Positions 23,170 through 31,553 of a stretch of DNA of 32,833 nt are shown piece after piece (the first letter of the stretch is position 1; each line of letters opens with the position of its first letter). Origin of the DNA: Pseudomonadota bacterium (GTDB lineage Bacteria; Oederibacteriota; Muellerivitia; Muellerivitales; Muellerivitaceae); the NCBI GenBank assembly GCA_021324075.1, contig JAJPJW010000098.1, forward strand, positions 1 to 32,833, in the 5' to 3' direction. Under the pieces are notes generated by a model. That model made no database searches and was not told the DNA's origin. It was given only the letters and a program-made list of their open reading frames with translations. The translations under genes were made by a program, and so were the position numbers.

Positions 23170-26100
23170 CCCGGAATATGGGAACTTTGTTTCTTTTAAA
23201 TTCGCTGCTCCTGATCCCGGCCGGGGCCGGGCTTTCAGGGGAACCCCTGACGCCCCTGGTGGCGGCCGCGCCCGCGCCAATGACCGCCACTGCGGCCGTC
23301 CCCACTCCAACGCCTTCCACCCAATCCCTTGAAAAAGCGGGTGCGGACTTTCTGAAGGACCGCCCCTGGCTTTCGGACCTTTATTCCTGGAACGAAACTT
23401 TTGACATGGACCACCAAAAAGTAGAGGCCAACAAAAGCGGGGCCTACTGCGTCGGCAATGGCCGCAGCTTCGCGCTGGTCGGCCTTTCGGCGCCCCTCTG
23501 GAACTGGTCCAATATTTACGGCGCTTCCTACCAGGAGCCGGACCTGGGAAGCATGCATATGAGCGTGACCCGGGCCGGCCAGGACATCGACACGCCCAAA
23601 CAACAGATTGGATGGGTGCGGCGTTCGGGCGTGATAAAGGTGCGTGCCGAAGGCCAGGCGCTGTCAGTGGAAAGTTACGATTTTGCGCCGGTGGCGCCTT
23701 CGGATAACAATGCCTGGGACAACCCGGCCGTCCTCGTACGGTTGGTCCACCTCGTCAATTCGGGCGGCCAGGACCAAAACGACCTGGATATCGAGCTGAA
23801 GGTCCAGCCCGAATGGAACCTCAAATATGAGGTCAAGGATGAAGAGCGGGATGTCCTTTGGGAGCAAAAGCCGAAGAAGCCGAAGAAAAAAACCTTTTGG
23901 CGCCTGGGTTCCTTTGCGCCGAAAAGGGCCAAGGTCTGGGACCACAGCCTCCATTACAGCGTCCCCAGCCTCAAAGCCGGGGAGGAAGCCTGGGCGGCAT
24001 TCTACCTGGTTTCAGCCAATTCGCAGGGGGACAACAGCGCCCAGACCGAGGACATCAAAAAGAAGGGACCCGTCAGGTTGTTGGACGAGACCCGGGACTA
24101 TTACGCGGCCTGGTTCGAGAAGGGAACCACCTTTTCGGGGGACCCCAAGATGGCCGACCTTTTTGAGATCGAGTCGCTCATTTTCAAGTCCCAACAATCC
24201 TATTCGGGAAGCTTCACGCCCATCATCGGCTATACCTATGCCTGGATCCGGGACAATAACGGGCCCATCCGCTGGTTCCTGAAAACCGGCCACCTGGATG
24301 AAGCCAAAAGGGCCATGGAATTTTTCTACGGCGTGGCTTCCACCGCCGGGTCCCTGCCCAACAGCATCCGCGTGGACTACCCCTTGGACTACCATTTCAA
24401 GGATCTTTCCCACATGCGCGTTGAATTCGCCGAAACGCCCAACTGGATCGTCCTGCAATACTGGTGGTATTACCTGACGACCGGGGATATCGAACTTGTC
24501 CGTGCCCGGTGGAGCTACCTCAAGCGCTGCATCCTCGGCCAGCTCAATATCGACGACAAGTATTTTTTCCAAAGGGACGAAACCTATCTTTGGTGCCTGG
24601 AGTCCCGCATTTTCGATTATGTCCCCTTTCCCAACTATTACCTTTCCACTTTCGGCTTTTCCACCGATTCAAGCTTTGAACTGGTTTCGGCCGCCGACCA
24701 CCTGGCCTACCTGGGGAAATACCTGGAAATGGACAAGGACGTTTCCTATCTCAAAAAATTCGCCGATGAGGTCAGGACCAAGACCGAACAAAATTATTGG
24801 AATGAAAAGGCGGGATATTGGGCCCCCGCCCAATCCCTTTTGGGCCCGCTTTACAACGCGCCCTTCGCCAACATCCTGCTCAACCCCTTTTGGTGCGGTT
24901 ATGCCCGCAACGACCTGAGCCCCCTGGGAGAAACCCCCAAAAGCCAGGTGAAGGCGGTGGACGCCATTAAGAACGCCTATCCCTGGCTGGGCCGTCCCGA
25001 CGGGTTTTGGAAGACAACGCCCACCGTTGATTTCTACGTGGGAATGAATCCCGGGCAATTGCTGTACGACCTGTGCAAGGTCCGGCTGCCCTGGGCCGCC
25101 CTGGCCTACCAGGCCACCTTAAAGTCCGCCACACCCTCGGGTGATTTCACCGAGATGTACGACGGCAATTACCACCCCTGGAACCCGCCCTCCCTGGGCG
25201 TGGGGACCACTGGAAGGGTCAGGCCCTGGGAGGGGGGACTTAATACCGAAGCCCTTTTGGACTACCTCACGGGCTTTGCCCCGGACGCGGGCAACGGAAA
25301 GGTGGTCTTTTCACCCCACCTGCCGGAAAACATGAAGGAATTCAACGCCTCGCACCTCTGGGTTGGACCTGCCCGGGTTTCCCTCAGCATGAAGAGGACC
25401 GGGTCCAGGGAATGGAGTTTCACCCTGCATTTGGACCGGGGGGAGCAACTGGATGTGACGGCGGATTTTTGGCCGGGAACCCGCATGATCGCGGGGTTGG
25501 AACCTTCGGGGGAAGTGGCCTGGGACAAGACCCTGTCGGATACCGACGGACGGGAAGGGCTTTGCCATTTCACCCTGGAGGCGGACCAGGATTTTTCCTT
25601 CACCGTATCCGAGGGTTCCAAGCTCCCCGACGAAGAGGCTGTCCCGCCCAAGCCCCAGGCCTTCCAACCCGACCCCTACAGCGTCGACAGCGGGGAACTC
25701 CTGCTTTTGACTTCACCCACGGCGGTCCTCAACCGGCACCGGTATAAATACGTGGACCCGGAAAATTTCCTCTCAACAGGCAAGAGTGAATGGAAGCTCA
25801 TGGAGAAGGTCGCCCATTCCAAGGCGTTTTTGGACATGGACCTTCCGGTCTCCGCCGACGACCTGGCCCACGCCCTTTTGGACGACAAGGGCCGGCCCCG
25901 GTTCCGCCTGGCGGTCTTCGGGCGCGGAGTTTTTTCCTCCGGCAACCACCATTTCAAACCCGATCTCTATTGGGCCGATCCCAAAGTGGGGCAGGCGGTG
26001 AAAAAATACCTGGAAGCGGGGGGCTGCCTTTACCTGGGGCCTTCCTTCCCGAACCGGGAGGACCTGCCCGACTGGTTCGTCAATTTGACCGGCGGCTGGG

Positions 26101-26876
26101 AGGAAGGGACGCTGGCGGACAAGGTGGTGGTCAGCGAACCGGCGAAGATGCAGGCCAACCAGAAATTTTTGGACGAGGTGAGCGTGAATAACGCCGGTTC
26201 GGAGGCCTCCCATTCGGTCACCTTTGCCGGTGAGACTTTTGAGGACAGCCAGAACCTCCCGGACAGCCAGAACGAGAAAAGGATGATCCAGGACCAGGGA
26301 AGGGGTTTCACCGGCTATTACCAATTCGCCGTCAAGACCGAACCCGGCGTCAACCACCGGCTTTGGATCCGCGTCAATACGGGCCACAATATCAAGGGCA
26401 TGGCCCTGCAGGTCCAGGACGGTGACGACTGGAAACAGGTCGGCGTACGCACCCAAGCCGACGGGACAACCCGGCACTTCCTGGCCCTTTACTTCGACAT
26501 CCCGCAAAAATACATTACCTCCCCCCGGACGGTGTTTCGCTTCATCTCGAAAACCGAGGACGAGGTCAACCTCTACCATCTTTGGATGTACAAACTGGAG
26601 GGCGGCTCCAGCCAGCCCATCGCCCAGCTCCTCGGTTTTTCCCCCGACCAAGCCGTGGGGGAAGTCGCGCACGGCCTCCTGCCCAAGGGAAACGAATGGC
26701 GCAGCCCCCTTCTTTTGTCCCAACATCCCGAACAAGCGGCCTTGCTCATCCAAAAAGTAGGGAAAGGCTACCTGATCCGCACCGAACTGGCTTTGGAGGA
26801 TTCGCTCGGCCTCTTAAGGGCCCTTTTAAAGCCTGAAACCATGGATGCTTTGGACGATTCCTGGTCCGGTTCTTGA
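23166..26876 (+). CDS. Large exported six-hairpin glycosidase-like protein
   Basis: A 1236-aa protein with a signal peptide (about 1-24), a Pro/Thr/Ala-rich linker (28-52) and a beta-sandwich region (about 70-300). An (alpha/alpha)6-barrel of the six-hairpin glycosidase superfamily (GH15/GH63/amylo-1,6-glucosidase-like) follows at about 320-715. Barrel features are GYTYAWIRDNNGPIRWFLKTG (355-375), VEFAETPNWIVLQYWWYYLTTGD, QRDETYLWCLESRIF and GRVRPWEGGLNTEALLDYLTGF, where E689 is a candidate acid residue. A short beta region (720-815) precedes an alpha/beta part (about 843-990), a probable jelly-roll (about 1015-1145) and a final alpha/beta tail (1152-1225). The substrate is unknown; an alpha-glucan or surface glycan is possible. 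It is coupled to the GT-C-like gene by an ATGA overlap and followed by a terminator. Confidence 0.7.
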   Translation: MTRNMGTLFLLNSLLLIPAGAGLSGEPLTPLVAAAPAPMTATAAVPTPTPSTQSLEKAGADFLKDRPWLSDLYSWNETFDMDHQKVEANKSGAYCVGNGRSFALVGLSAPLWNWSNIYGASYQEPDLGSMHMSVTRAGQDIDTPKQQIGWVRRSGVIKVRAEGQALSVESYDFAPVAPSDNNAWDNPAVLVRLVHLVNSGGQDQNDLDIELKVQPEWNLKYEVKDEERDVLWEQKPKKPKKKTFWRLGSFAPKRAKVWDHSLHYSVPSLKAGEEAWAAFYLVSANSQGDNSAQTEDIKKKGPVRLLDETRDYYAAWFEKGTTFSGDPKMADLFEIESLIFKSQQSYSGSFTPIIGYTYAWIRDNNGPIRWFLKTGHLDEAKRAMEFFYGVASTAGSLPNSIRVDYPLDYHFKDLSHMRVEFAETPNWIVLQYWWYYLTTGDIELVRARWSYLKRCILGQLNIDDKYFFQRDETYLWCLESRIFDYVPFPNYYLSTFGFSTDSSFELVSAADHLAYLGKYLEMDKDVSYLKKFADEVRTKTEQNYWNEKAGYWAPAQSLLGPLYNAPFANILLNPFWCGYARNDLSPLGETPKSQVKAVDAIKNAYPWLGRPDGFWKTTPTVDFYVGMNPGQLLYDLCKVRLPWAALAYQATLKSATPSGDFTEMYDGNYHPWNPPSLGVGTTGRVRPWEGGLNTEALLDYLTGFAPDAGNGKVVFSPHLPENMKEFNASHLWVGPARVSLSMKRTGSREWSFTLHLDRGEQLDVTADFWPGTRMIAGLEPSGEVAWDKTLSDTDGREGLCHFTLEADQDFSFTVSEGSKLPDEEAVPPKPQAFQPDPYSVDSGELLLLTSPTAVLNRHRYKYVDPENFLSTGKSEWKLMEKVAHSKAFLDMDLPVSADDLAHALLDDKGRPRFRLAVFGRGVFSSGNHHFKPDLYWADPKVGQAVKKYLEAGGCLYLGPSFPNREDLPDWFVNLTGGWEEGTLADKVVVSEPAKMQANQKFLDEVSVNNAGSEASHSVTFAGETFEDSQNLPDSQNEKRMIQDQGRGFTGYYQFAVKTEPGVNHRLWIRVNTGHNIKGMALQVQDGDDWKQVGVRTQADGTTRHFLALYFDIPQKYITSPRTVFRFISKTEDEVNLYHLWMYKLEGGSSQPIAQLLGFSPDQAVGEVAHGLLPKGNEWRSPLLLSQHPEQAALLIQKVGKGYLIRTELALEDSLGLLRALLKPETMDALDDSWSGS

Positions 26877-26898
26877 GCTTTGGAAATGGAAAGAGCGG

Positions 26899-26924
26899 CC
26901 GGGGTGCAAAGGACCCGGTTTTTT
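26899..26924 (+). terminator. Rho-independent terminator after the glycosidase-like gene
   Basis: The stem CCGGG(G)T / ACCCGG, with one bulged G and a 7-base loop (26899-26918), is followed by six T residues (26919-26924). It lies 23 bases past the stop codon. Confidence 0.7.
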
Positions 26925-26956
26925 GGTAAATTAAACGCCGTTCAAAGGATGGGGTT

Positions 26957-27619
26957 ATGAAAGCACCGGTCATCAACATTTTCAAAAAAAACCACCCCGA
27001 AGGGGGCAAAGCGGCCGGCAGTGAACACCCGCTTCGGTCCAAGATGTCCCCGGCGCCTTCGGCCGCACCGGCTTCTTCCGACCTCACCTTCAAAGCCACG
27101 CCGTCCTGGTGGGTTGCAGCCGGAGCTTATATCCTCGCCGCCTTTTTTTGCTATTGCGTCCACCAATTTTTTCTTTGGTTCCCGCCTTATCTTAAGGAGG
27201 TTTTCCTGAACCTCAAGGGTTTGCCCATGGCTTGGGCCGACCTGGGCCTCCTTTGGGGGGAAAAGATGCTTGTTTGGATCGCCATCGCCGCGGCGATTTA
27301 CCATAACCTTTGGCAGGTGGGGACCCGCTATCAATTGACGGCCCATGACGTCAACGTGGAAAACTGGTTTCCCATGCACCGCGTGGTTTCCGCCCCTTAC
27401 GGGTCGGTGAGGCGGGTGGGCTTCCAACAAAGCCCCCTGGGTTTTGTCCTCAACTATGGCCAGGTCGAAATCGACACAGGCAGCCCATCGGGCCCGCTGG
27501 TTTTGCTCAACTGCCCCAAGCCCGCCAAGTTTGTCTCGCTTCTTCAGCCCAAGGTGGAGGCTGTAATCCAACCGGGTTTGGCCTCCCATGTGCGCCGAAG
27601 TACCGATCCTCACGCCTGA
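26957..27619 (+). CDS. Membrane protein with bacterial PH (bPH2/YdbS-like) domain
   Basis: A 220-aa protein. It has a polar, Pro/Ala/Ser-rich N-terminal tail (1-48), two membrane helices (about 50-75 and 95-117) and a cytoplasmic bacterial pleckstrin-homology domain (about 121-200). The domain carries RYQLTAHDVNVEN, a strand ending SVRRVGFQQSPLGFVLNYGQVEIDTG and LNCPKPAKFVSLL. The order RY-x-LT, then V--V--QS-LG----YG-VEI-TG, then P-----L matches the bPH_2 (YdbS/YdbT) pattern. Such proteins are thought to act at the membrane, but their roles are mostly unknown. ATG at 26957 follows an AAGGA site. It stands alone between a terminator and the DAHP synthase promoter, so it is probably a one-gene unit. 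Confidence 0.75.
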   Translation: MKAPVINIFKKNHPEGGKAAGSEHPLRSKMSPAPSAAPASSDLTFKATPSWWVAAGAYILAAFFCYCVHQFFLWFPPYLKEVFLNLKGLPMAWADLGLLWGEKMLVWIAIAAAIYHNLWQVGTRYQLTAHDVNVENWFPMHRVVSAPYGSVRRVGFQQSPLGFVLNYGQVEIDTGSPSGPLVLLNCPKPAKFVSLLQPKVEAVIQPGLASHVRRSTDPHA

Positions 27620-27651
27620 GCCGGCCAACCCTCACCGCTGAAAAAAGCCGC

Positions 27652-27680
27652 TTGGAAGGGCCGGTTGAACTCCCTATAAT
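27652..27680 (+). promoter_or_regulatory. Sigma70-type promoter for DAHP synthase
   Basis: TTGGAA (27652-27657), a 17-base spacer and a perfect TATAAT (27675-27680) lie 36 bases before the ATG at 27717. Transcription would start near 27687. No attenuator-like leader peptide or TrpR/TyrR-like operator was recognised. Confidence 0.65.
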
Positions 27681-27716
27681 TCCTCATTCAAATTCACCTG
27701 AAAGAACGGCAAACCC

Positions 27717-28829
27717 ATGGCCATGAAAACCGCAGCCAAACGAAAACTCACCCAAATTGGAAAGGTCTCCTTTCGCGCCAAGGCCCAGGACACCCATGTG
27801 GCGGGTGCGGAAGTCCTCATTACACCCAAGAAGGTCAAGGCCCAGCTGCCGGGCAACAAGAAATCCTATGAGACTGTGTTAAAAGGGCGCAAGGAAGTGG
27901 AAACCATCCTGGACCACGAGGACCGCCGCCTTTTCGTGGTGGTAGGCCCCTGCTCCATTCACGACCCCCAGGCCGCCTATGAATACGCCACCAAGCTGAA
28001 GCGCCTCGCCGGCTTGCTACAGTCCACAATGGTCCTTGTCATGCGGGTTTATTTTGAGAAGCCCCGAACCACCATCGGCTGGAAAGGCCTGATCAATGAC
28101 CCGGACATGAACGACTCCTTCAATATCGAGAAGGGGATTCTGCTGGCCCGCCGCCTGCTCCTGAAGTTCACCGAAATGGGCCTGCCCACCTCCACCGAAG
28201 CCTTGGACCCCATCATCCCCCAATACCTGGCCGACCTGATCAGCTGGTCCGCCATCGGGGCCCGCACCACCGAATCCCAGACCCACCGCGAGATGGCCAG
28301 CGGCCTTTCCATGCCGGTCGGCTTCAAAAACGCCACCGATGGCAGCATCCAAGTAGCCGTGAACGGCATCAAGTCGGCCCGAACTTCCCACCATTTCCTG
28401 GGCATCAACCAGAACGGCCAGACCGCCGTTTTCAGGACCACGGGCAACTCCTACGCCCATATCGTGTTGCGGGGCGGGGCCAAACCCAATTATGACGCCG
28501 CCTCCATCGAAGCCTGCGAAAAGGGCCTGGAGGCCGCAGGCCTGCCCAAGAACATCGTGGTGGACTGCAGCCACGGCAATTCCAACAAGGACTACCGGCG
28601 TCAGCCGGAAGCCTTTAACGCCGTCCTGGACCAGATCGAGAAAGGGAACCAATCGGTGGTGGGCTTCATGCTGGAAAGTAACCTCAACGAAGGCAACCAA
28701 CCCCTTCAAAAAGACCGTTCAAAACTCAAATACGGTGTTTCCATCACCGACGCCTGCATCAATTGGGTCACCACCGAGGAACTCCTGCTCTCGGCCCACC
28801 AACGGCTCAAGAAACTCTGGGGCCGGTGA
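27717..28829 (+). CDS. aroG: 3-deoxy-7-phosphoheptulonate (DAHP) synthase, class I AroG type
   Basis: First enzyme of the shikimate pathway, condensing phosphoenolpyruvate and erythrose 4-phosphate; 370 aa. Signatures are VVVGPCSIHD (75-84), MRVYFEKPRTTIGWKGLINDP (109-129), QYLADLISWSAIGARTTESQTHREMASGLS and VVDCSHGNSNKD (281-292). The metal ligands correspond to C79, H286, E320 (FMLESNL) and D345 (SITDAC). Compared with E. coli AroG/F/H (about 350 aa), the N-terminus is about 20-28 residues longer and Lys-rich. This type is usually feedback-inhibited by an aromatic amino acid; which one cannot be judged here. Two ATG codons (27717, 27723) are possible. A strong promoter stands upstream, and the plsC-like gene begins 7 bases after its stop. 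It supplies the aromatic cluster 8 kb upstream. Confidence 0.96.
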   Translation: MAMKTAAKRKLTQIGKVSFRAKAQDTHVAGAEVLITPKKVKAQLPGNKKSYETVLKGRKEVETILDHEDRRLFVVVGPCSIHDPQAAYEYATKLKRLAGLLQSTMVLVMRVYFEKPRTTIGWKGLINDPDMNDSFNIEKGILLARRLLLKFTEMGLPTSTEALDPIIPQYLADLISWSAIGARTTESQTHREMASGLSMPVGFKNATDGSIQVAVNGIKSARTSHHFLGINQNGQTAVFRTTGNSYAHIVLRGGAKPNYDAASIEACEKGLEAAGLPKNIVVDCSHGNSNKDYRRQPEAFNAVLDQIEKGNQSVVGFMLESNLNEGNQPLQKDRSKLKYGVSITDACINWVTTEELLLSAHQRLKKLWGR

Positions 28830-28836
28830 GGCCCCT

Positions 28837-29490
28837 TTGGCCTCCTTCCCGGTCATCCGTTTTTTAACGACCTGGTTCGTCGAACTTTATTTCCACACCC
28901 GGGGGCACGGCACCCAAAACATCCCCGAAAGGGGCCCCTTTGTGGTCGTGGCCAACCATGCCAGCTTCCTGGACCCCTACATGATCGGCTATACCAGCCT
29001 CCAAAGGCAGGTGGGTTTCATGGCCAAGGAGGAGCTCTTCCGCGCACCGCTCTTCGGTCCCTTTATCCGGCGTTGCGGAGCATTCCCTGTTAAACGCAAT
29101 TCCCGAGATATGGAAGCGGTGCACCAGTTTCATGATTTTTTGAATTCTGGAAAACCGCTGGTGGTTTTTGTGGAAGGGACAAGGACCCTGAACGGGGAAT
29201 TGCAACCTGCCAAAAAAGGGTCAGGTATGCTTCTTTACAATGCCAAGGTGCCCGTCATCCCGGCTTACATTGACGGGACTTTCCATTGCTGGCCGAAGGG
29301 TAAACTGTTACCCAAGCCGGGGCCCATCTCCGTTACTTACGGCGCACCCGTTCCCTTGGACGATCTTTACGCTGAAAAACCTGAAAAAATCACCTATGCC
29401 AAAATCGCGAACCGTGTGATGGAACATATCACCAAGTTAAAACCTCAAAAGAACCAGCAAAATCATGCCTCCATATCCGAATCCAATTAA
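28837..29490 (+). CDS. plsC: 1-acyl-sn-glycerol-3-phosphate acyltransferase (PlsC family)
   Basis: Membrane-associated acyltransferase of 217 aa making phosphatidic acid in phospholipid synthesis. It has the four acyltransferase blocks: NHASFLDP (motif I, HX4D), FIRRCGAFPVKRNS (block II), FVEGTRT (motif III) and VIPAYIDG (block IV). A short hydrophobic N-terminus (FPVIRFLTTWFVELYF) probably binds the membrane. The start was set at a TTG (28837), 6 bases after GGTGAGG, giving the normal family length; no ATG or GTG fits, and upstream codons lie inside aroG. Position between a biosynthetic gene and rpsA matches the frequent cmk-plsC-rpsA order of other bacteria. Confidence 0.9.
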   Translation: MASFPVIRFLTTWFVELYFHTRGHGTQNIPERGPFVVVANHASFLDPYMIGYTSLQRQVGFMAKEELFRAPLFGPFIRRCGAFPVKRNSRDMEAVHQFHDFLNSGKPLVVFVEGTRTLNGELQPAKKGSGMLLYNAKVPVIPAYIDGTFHCWPKGKLLPKPGPISVTYGAPVPLDDLYAEKPEKITYAKIANRVMEHITKLKPQKNQQNHASISESN

Positions 29491-29502
29491 AACCTCTGGT
29501 AA

Positions 29503-29559
29503 AACGGGAAAACCTCTTTTCCGTTGTCCCCCATCCGCCGACCCTTTGGTGGAAAGGGT
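29503..29559 (+). promoter_or_regulatory. Two hairpins in the gap before rpsA
   Basis: The 161-base gap holds two possible RNA hairpins: AACGG-G-AAAA / TTTT-CCGTT (29503-29525, loop CCTC) and ACCCTTT / AAAGGGT (29541-29559, loop GGTGG). Neither is followed by a good T run, so they are poor terminators. They could be a weak terminator for plsC or part of an rpsA leader. Confidence 0.35.
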
Positions 29560-29583
29560 TTCCTGTCTCCTTGTTTCCTGTTG

Positions 29584-29589
29584 TAGAAT
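29584..29589 (+). promoter_or_regulatory. Candidate -10 element for rpsA
   Basis: TAGAAT lies 63 bases before the rpsA ATG. No good -35 hexamer lies at the usual distance. A 9-base direct repeat GTTTCCTGT (29558-29566 and 29573-29581) occupies the -35 region and ends beside the element, so a regulator could act here. Confidence 0.3.
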
Positions 29590-29651
29590 GCCCAACAAAG
29601 CTGAACCAATTCCTCCCCCCGCGGAGCAATAAAAAAATTATGAGGTCCCCC

Positions 29652-31379
29652 ATGGCCGATTCACCCATCCAAGAAATGACAATGGAAGAACTTTTAAATG
29701 AAGAACAGCGCGTCGCGCGCGGCCAGGTCGTCACCGGCGAAATTGTCAAGATCGGCGAGGACGAGATCATCGTGGACGTTGGCTATAAGACGGAAGGCGT
29801 CATTCCCCGCGCTGAATTCCAGGACATCACCGGGACACTGACGGTGAAGGTGGGTGACAAGGTGGAAGTTTCGGTGGAACGCATGTCCGATTCCAACGGC
29901 CGCCTGCGCCTTTCCAAACGCAACGTGGACAAAAGCCGGGTCTGGCAAAACCTGGAGGAATTGCACCATTCGGGCGGCCTCATTAAGGGCCGCATTACCA
30001 AGAAGGTGAATGGCGGCTTCCGGGTGGACCTGGGGGTTGTCGAGGCCTTCCTGCCCGCCAGCCAGGTAACCCTGCAGAAAAACCCCGAGGGTGGCGACGA
30101 ACATCTGGAAAAGATCTACGATTTCAAGATCATCAAGCTGGACCGAGGCCGTTCCAACGTCGTGGTTTCCCGCCGGCCGGTGCTCGAAGTCGAGAGGGAT
30201 GAGAACCGGCACAAGCGCCTGGGCGAACTCAACCCCGGAGACGTGGTCGAAGGTAGGGTCAAGAGCATCGTCAGTTACGGGGCCTTTGTTGATATCGGCG
30301 GGGTCGACGGCCTGCTCCATATCGCCGACATCGACTGGGGGCGGGTCAACAAGGTCGAGGACTTCGTCAAGCCCGACAGCAGCCTCAAGGTCATGGTCCT
30401 GCAGGTGGACAAGGAAAAGGGCAAGATTTCCCTAGGCATCAAGCAGATGAGCACCGATCCCTGGACATTGGCGGAGAAACGCTACCGCGTGGGCCAGATC
30501 GTCGACGTGGAAGTCACCCATTTCGCCGATTACGGCGTCTTCCTGAAGACCGAGGACAACCTGGAAGGCTTCTGCCACATCACCGAACTTTCCTGGTCCA
30601 AGAAACTCAAGAAACCCTCGGAGCTGTTCAAGGTGGGCGACAAGCGCCAGGCCCAGATCATCGAGATCGACTTCGAAAAGCGCAAGATCAGCTTCAGCTT
30701 CAAGCGCCTGGAAAAAAGCCCCTGGGACAACGTGACCCAGCGCCACCCCATCGGCTCCAACGTGCAGGCCACCGTCACCAACGTGGCCGACTTCGGCCTC
30801 TTCATGGAGATCGAGGAGGGCTTGGAGGGCCTCCTGCACCAGTCCGACATCACCTGGGACAAGCGCGTCAAGACACCCCAAAAGGAGTACAAGGTCGGCC
30901 AAGCCCTGACCGTCCGGATGCTGGCCATCGACACCGAGAAAAAGCGCATTTCCCTCGGCCTCAAGCAGGTGGAGGGCGATCCCTGGGATAAAGCGGAAGA
31001 AAAGTACAAGCCTGGCCAGGTTTTAAGCGGCAAGGTCCAGCGCTTAGTGGAGTTCGGCGCCTTCGTCGAGCTGGAAAAGAACATCGAGGGGTTGATCCAT
31101 AAGACGGAAATCGCCTCACCCGCCCCCAAGACGGTGGAGGAAGCCTTAAAACCGGGCCAGGAAGTGTCGGTCAAGGTTCTTTCGGTGGATACGGGCAAAC
31201 GCCGCATCGCCCTGAGCATCAAGGCTCTCACCCAGAAGCCCGGTGAAAGCCGGGAAGAGGGGGAGAACGAAGAGGACAGCGTCCACCGCCGGACCGGTGC
31301 CTTCCAGAAAATGCTCAAGAAGTTCCTCAAGAAGGTTAAGACCGAAGGGGGAGAAGACGAAGAGGACGACTTCGAGTAA
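29652..31379 (+). CDS. rpsA: Ribosomal protein S1
   Basis: Small-subunit protein S1, 575 aa, which binds mRNA and helps initiation. Six S1 (OB-fold) domains are visible at about residues 22-90, 109-175, 196-263, 281-352, 367-438 and 455-525. Domains 3-6 show the standard G-V-----YGAFV-------GL-H pattern (for example SYGAFVDIGGVDGLLHIADI), while 1 and 2 are divergent, as in E. coli, where they bind the ribosome. The C-terminal 50 residues are acidic and Lys-rich. Six domains are the Gram-negative form. The start was set at ATG 29652 after GAGG (29642-29645); the ATG at 29640 is less likely. It ends at a strong terminator. Confidence 0.97.
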   Translation: MADSPIQEMTMEELLNEEQRVARGQVVTGEIVKIGEDEIIVDVGYKTEGVIPRAEFQDITGTLTVKVGDKVEVSVERMSDSNGRLRLSKRNVDKSRVWQNLEELHHSGGLIKGRITKKVNGGFRVDLGVVEAFLPASQVTLQKNPEGGDEHLEKIYDFKIIKLDRGRSNVVVSRRPVLEVERDENRHKRLGELNPGDVVEGRVKSIVSYGAFVDIGGVDGLLHIADIDWGRVNKVEDFVKPDSSLKVMVLQVDKEKGKISLGIKQMSTDPWTLAEKRYRVGQIVDVEVTHFADYGVFLKTEDNLEGFCHITELSWSKKLKKPSELFKVGDKRQAQIIEIDFEKRKISFSFKRLEKSPWDNVTQRHPIGSNVQATVTNVADFGLFMEIEEGLEGLLHQSDITWDKRVKTPQKEYKVGQALTVRMLAIDTEKKRISLGLKQVEGDPWDKAEEKYKPGQVLSGKVQRLVEFGAFVELEKNIEGLIHKTEIASPAPKTVEEALKPGQEVSVKVLSVDTGKRRIALSIKALTQKPGESREEGENEEDSVHRRTGAFQKMLKKFLKKVKTEGGEDEEDDFE

Positions 31380-31408
31380 CCTGCCATTTGGATGCTTGTC
31401 TCCCGGAA

Positions 31409-31440
31409 AGCCCTTCACCCAAGTGAAGGGCTTTTTTGTT
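31409..31440 (+). terminator. Strong rho-independent terminator after rpsA
   Basis: A perfect 10-bp stem AGCCCTTCAC / GTGAAGGGCT (31409-31418 and 31423-31432) with a CCAA loop is followed by a T-rich run from 31432 (TTTTTTGTTTT). It lies 30 bases after the stop codon. Confidence 0.95.
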
Positions 31441-31491
31441 TTGGGAAACTTTTAAAAGCTGCCGATCGTCTCAACTGGTGGGGAAAACCCA

Positions 31492-31521
31492 TTGATTTAT
31501 CGGGACCTTTTGGGTTAGTTT
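31492..31521 (+). promoter_or_regulatory. Weak candidate promoter for the 119-aa secreted protein
   Basis: TTGATT (31492-31497) lies 18 bases from TAGTTT (31516-31521), about 33 bases before the ATG at 31554. The gene follows a strong terminator, so it needs its own promoter, but the -10 match is poor. Confidence 0.28.
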
Positions 31522-31553
31522 AAAACCATGCTTCCGGACGGAAAAACCTCGAA

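Noticed and set aside
25773-26753. 326-codon minus-strand open frame within the glycosidase-like gene
   Set aside because: No motif, no ribosome site, and it lies wholly inside a continuous 1236-codon gene.
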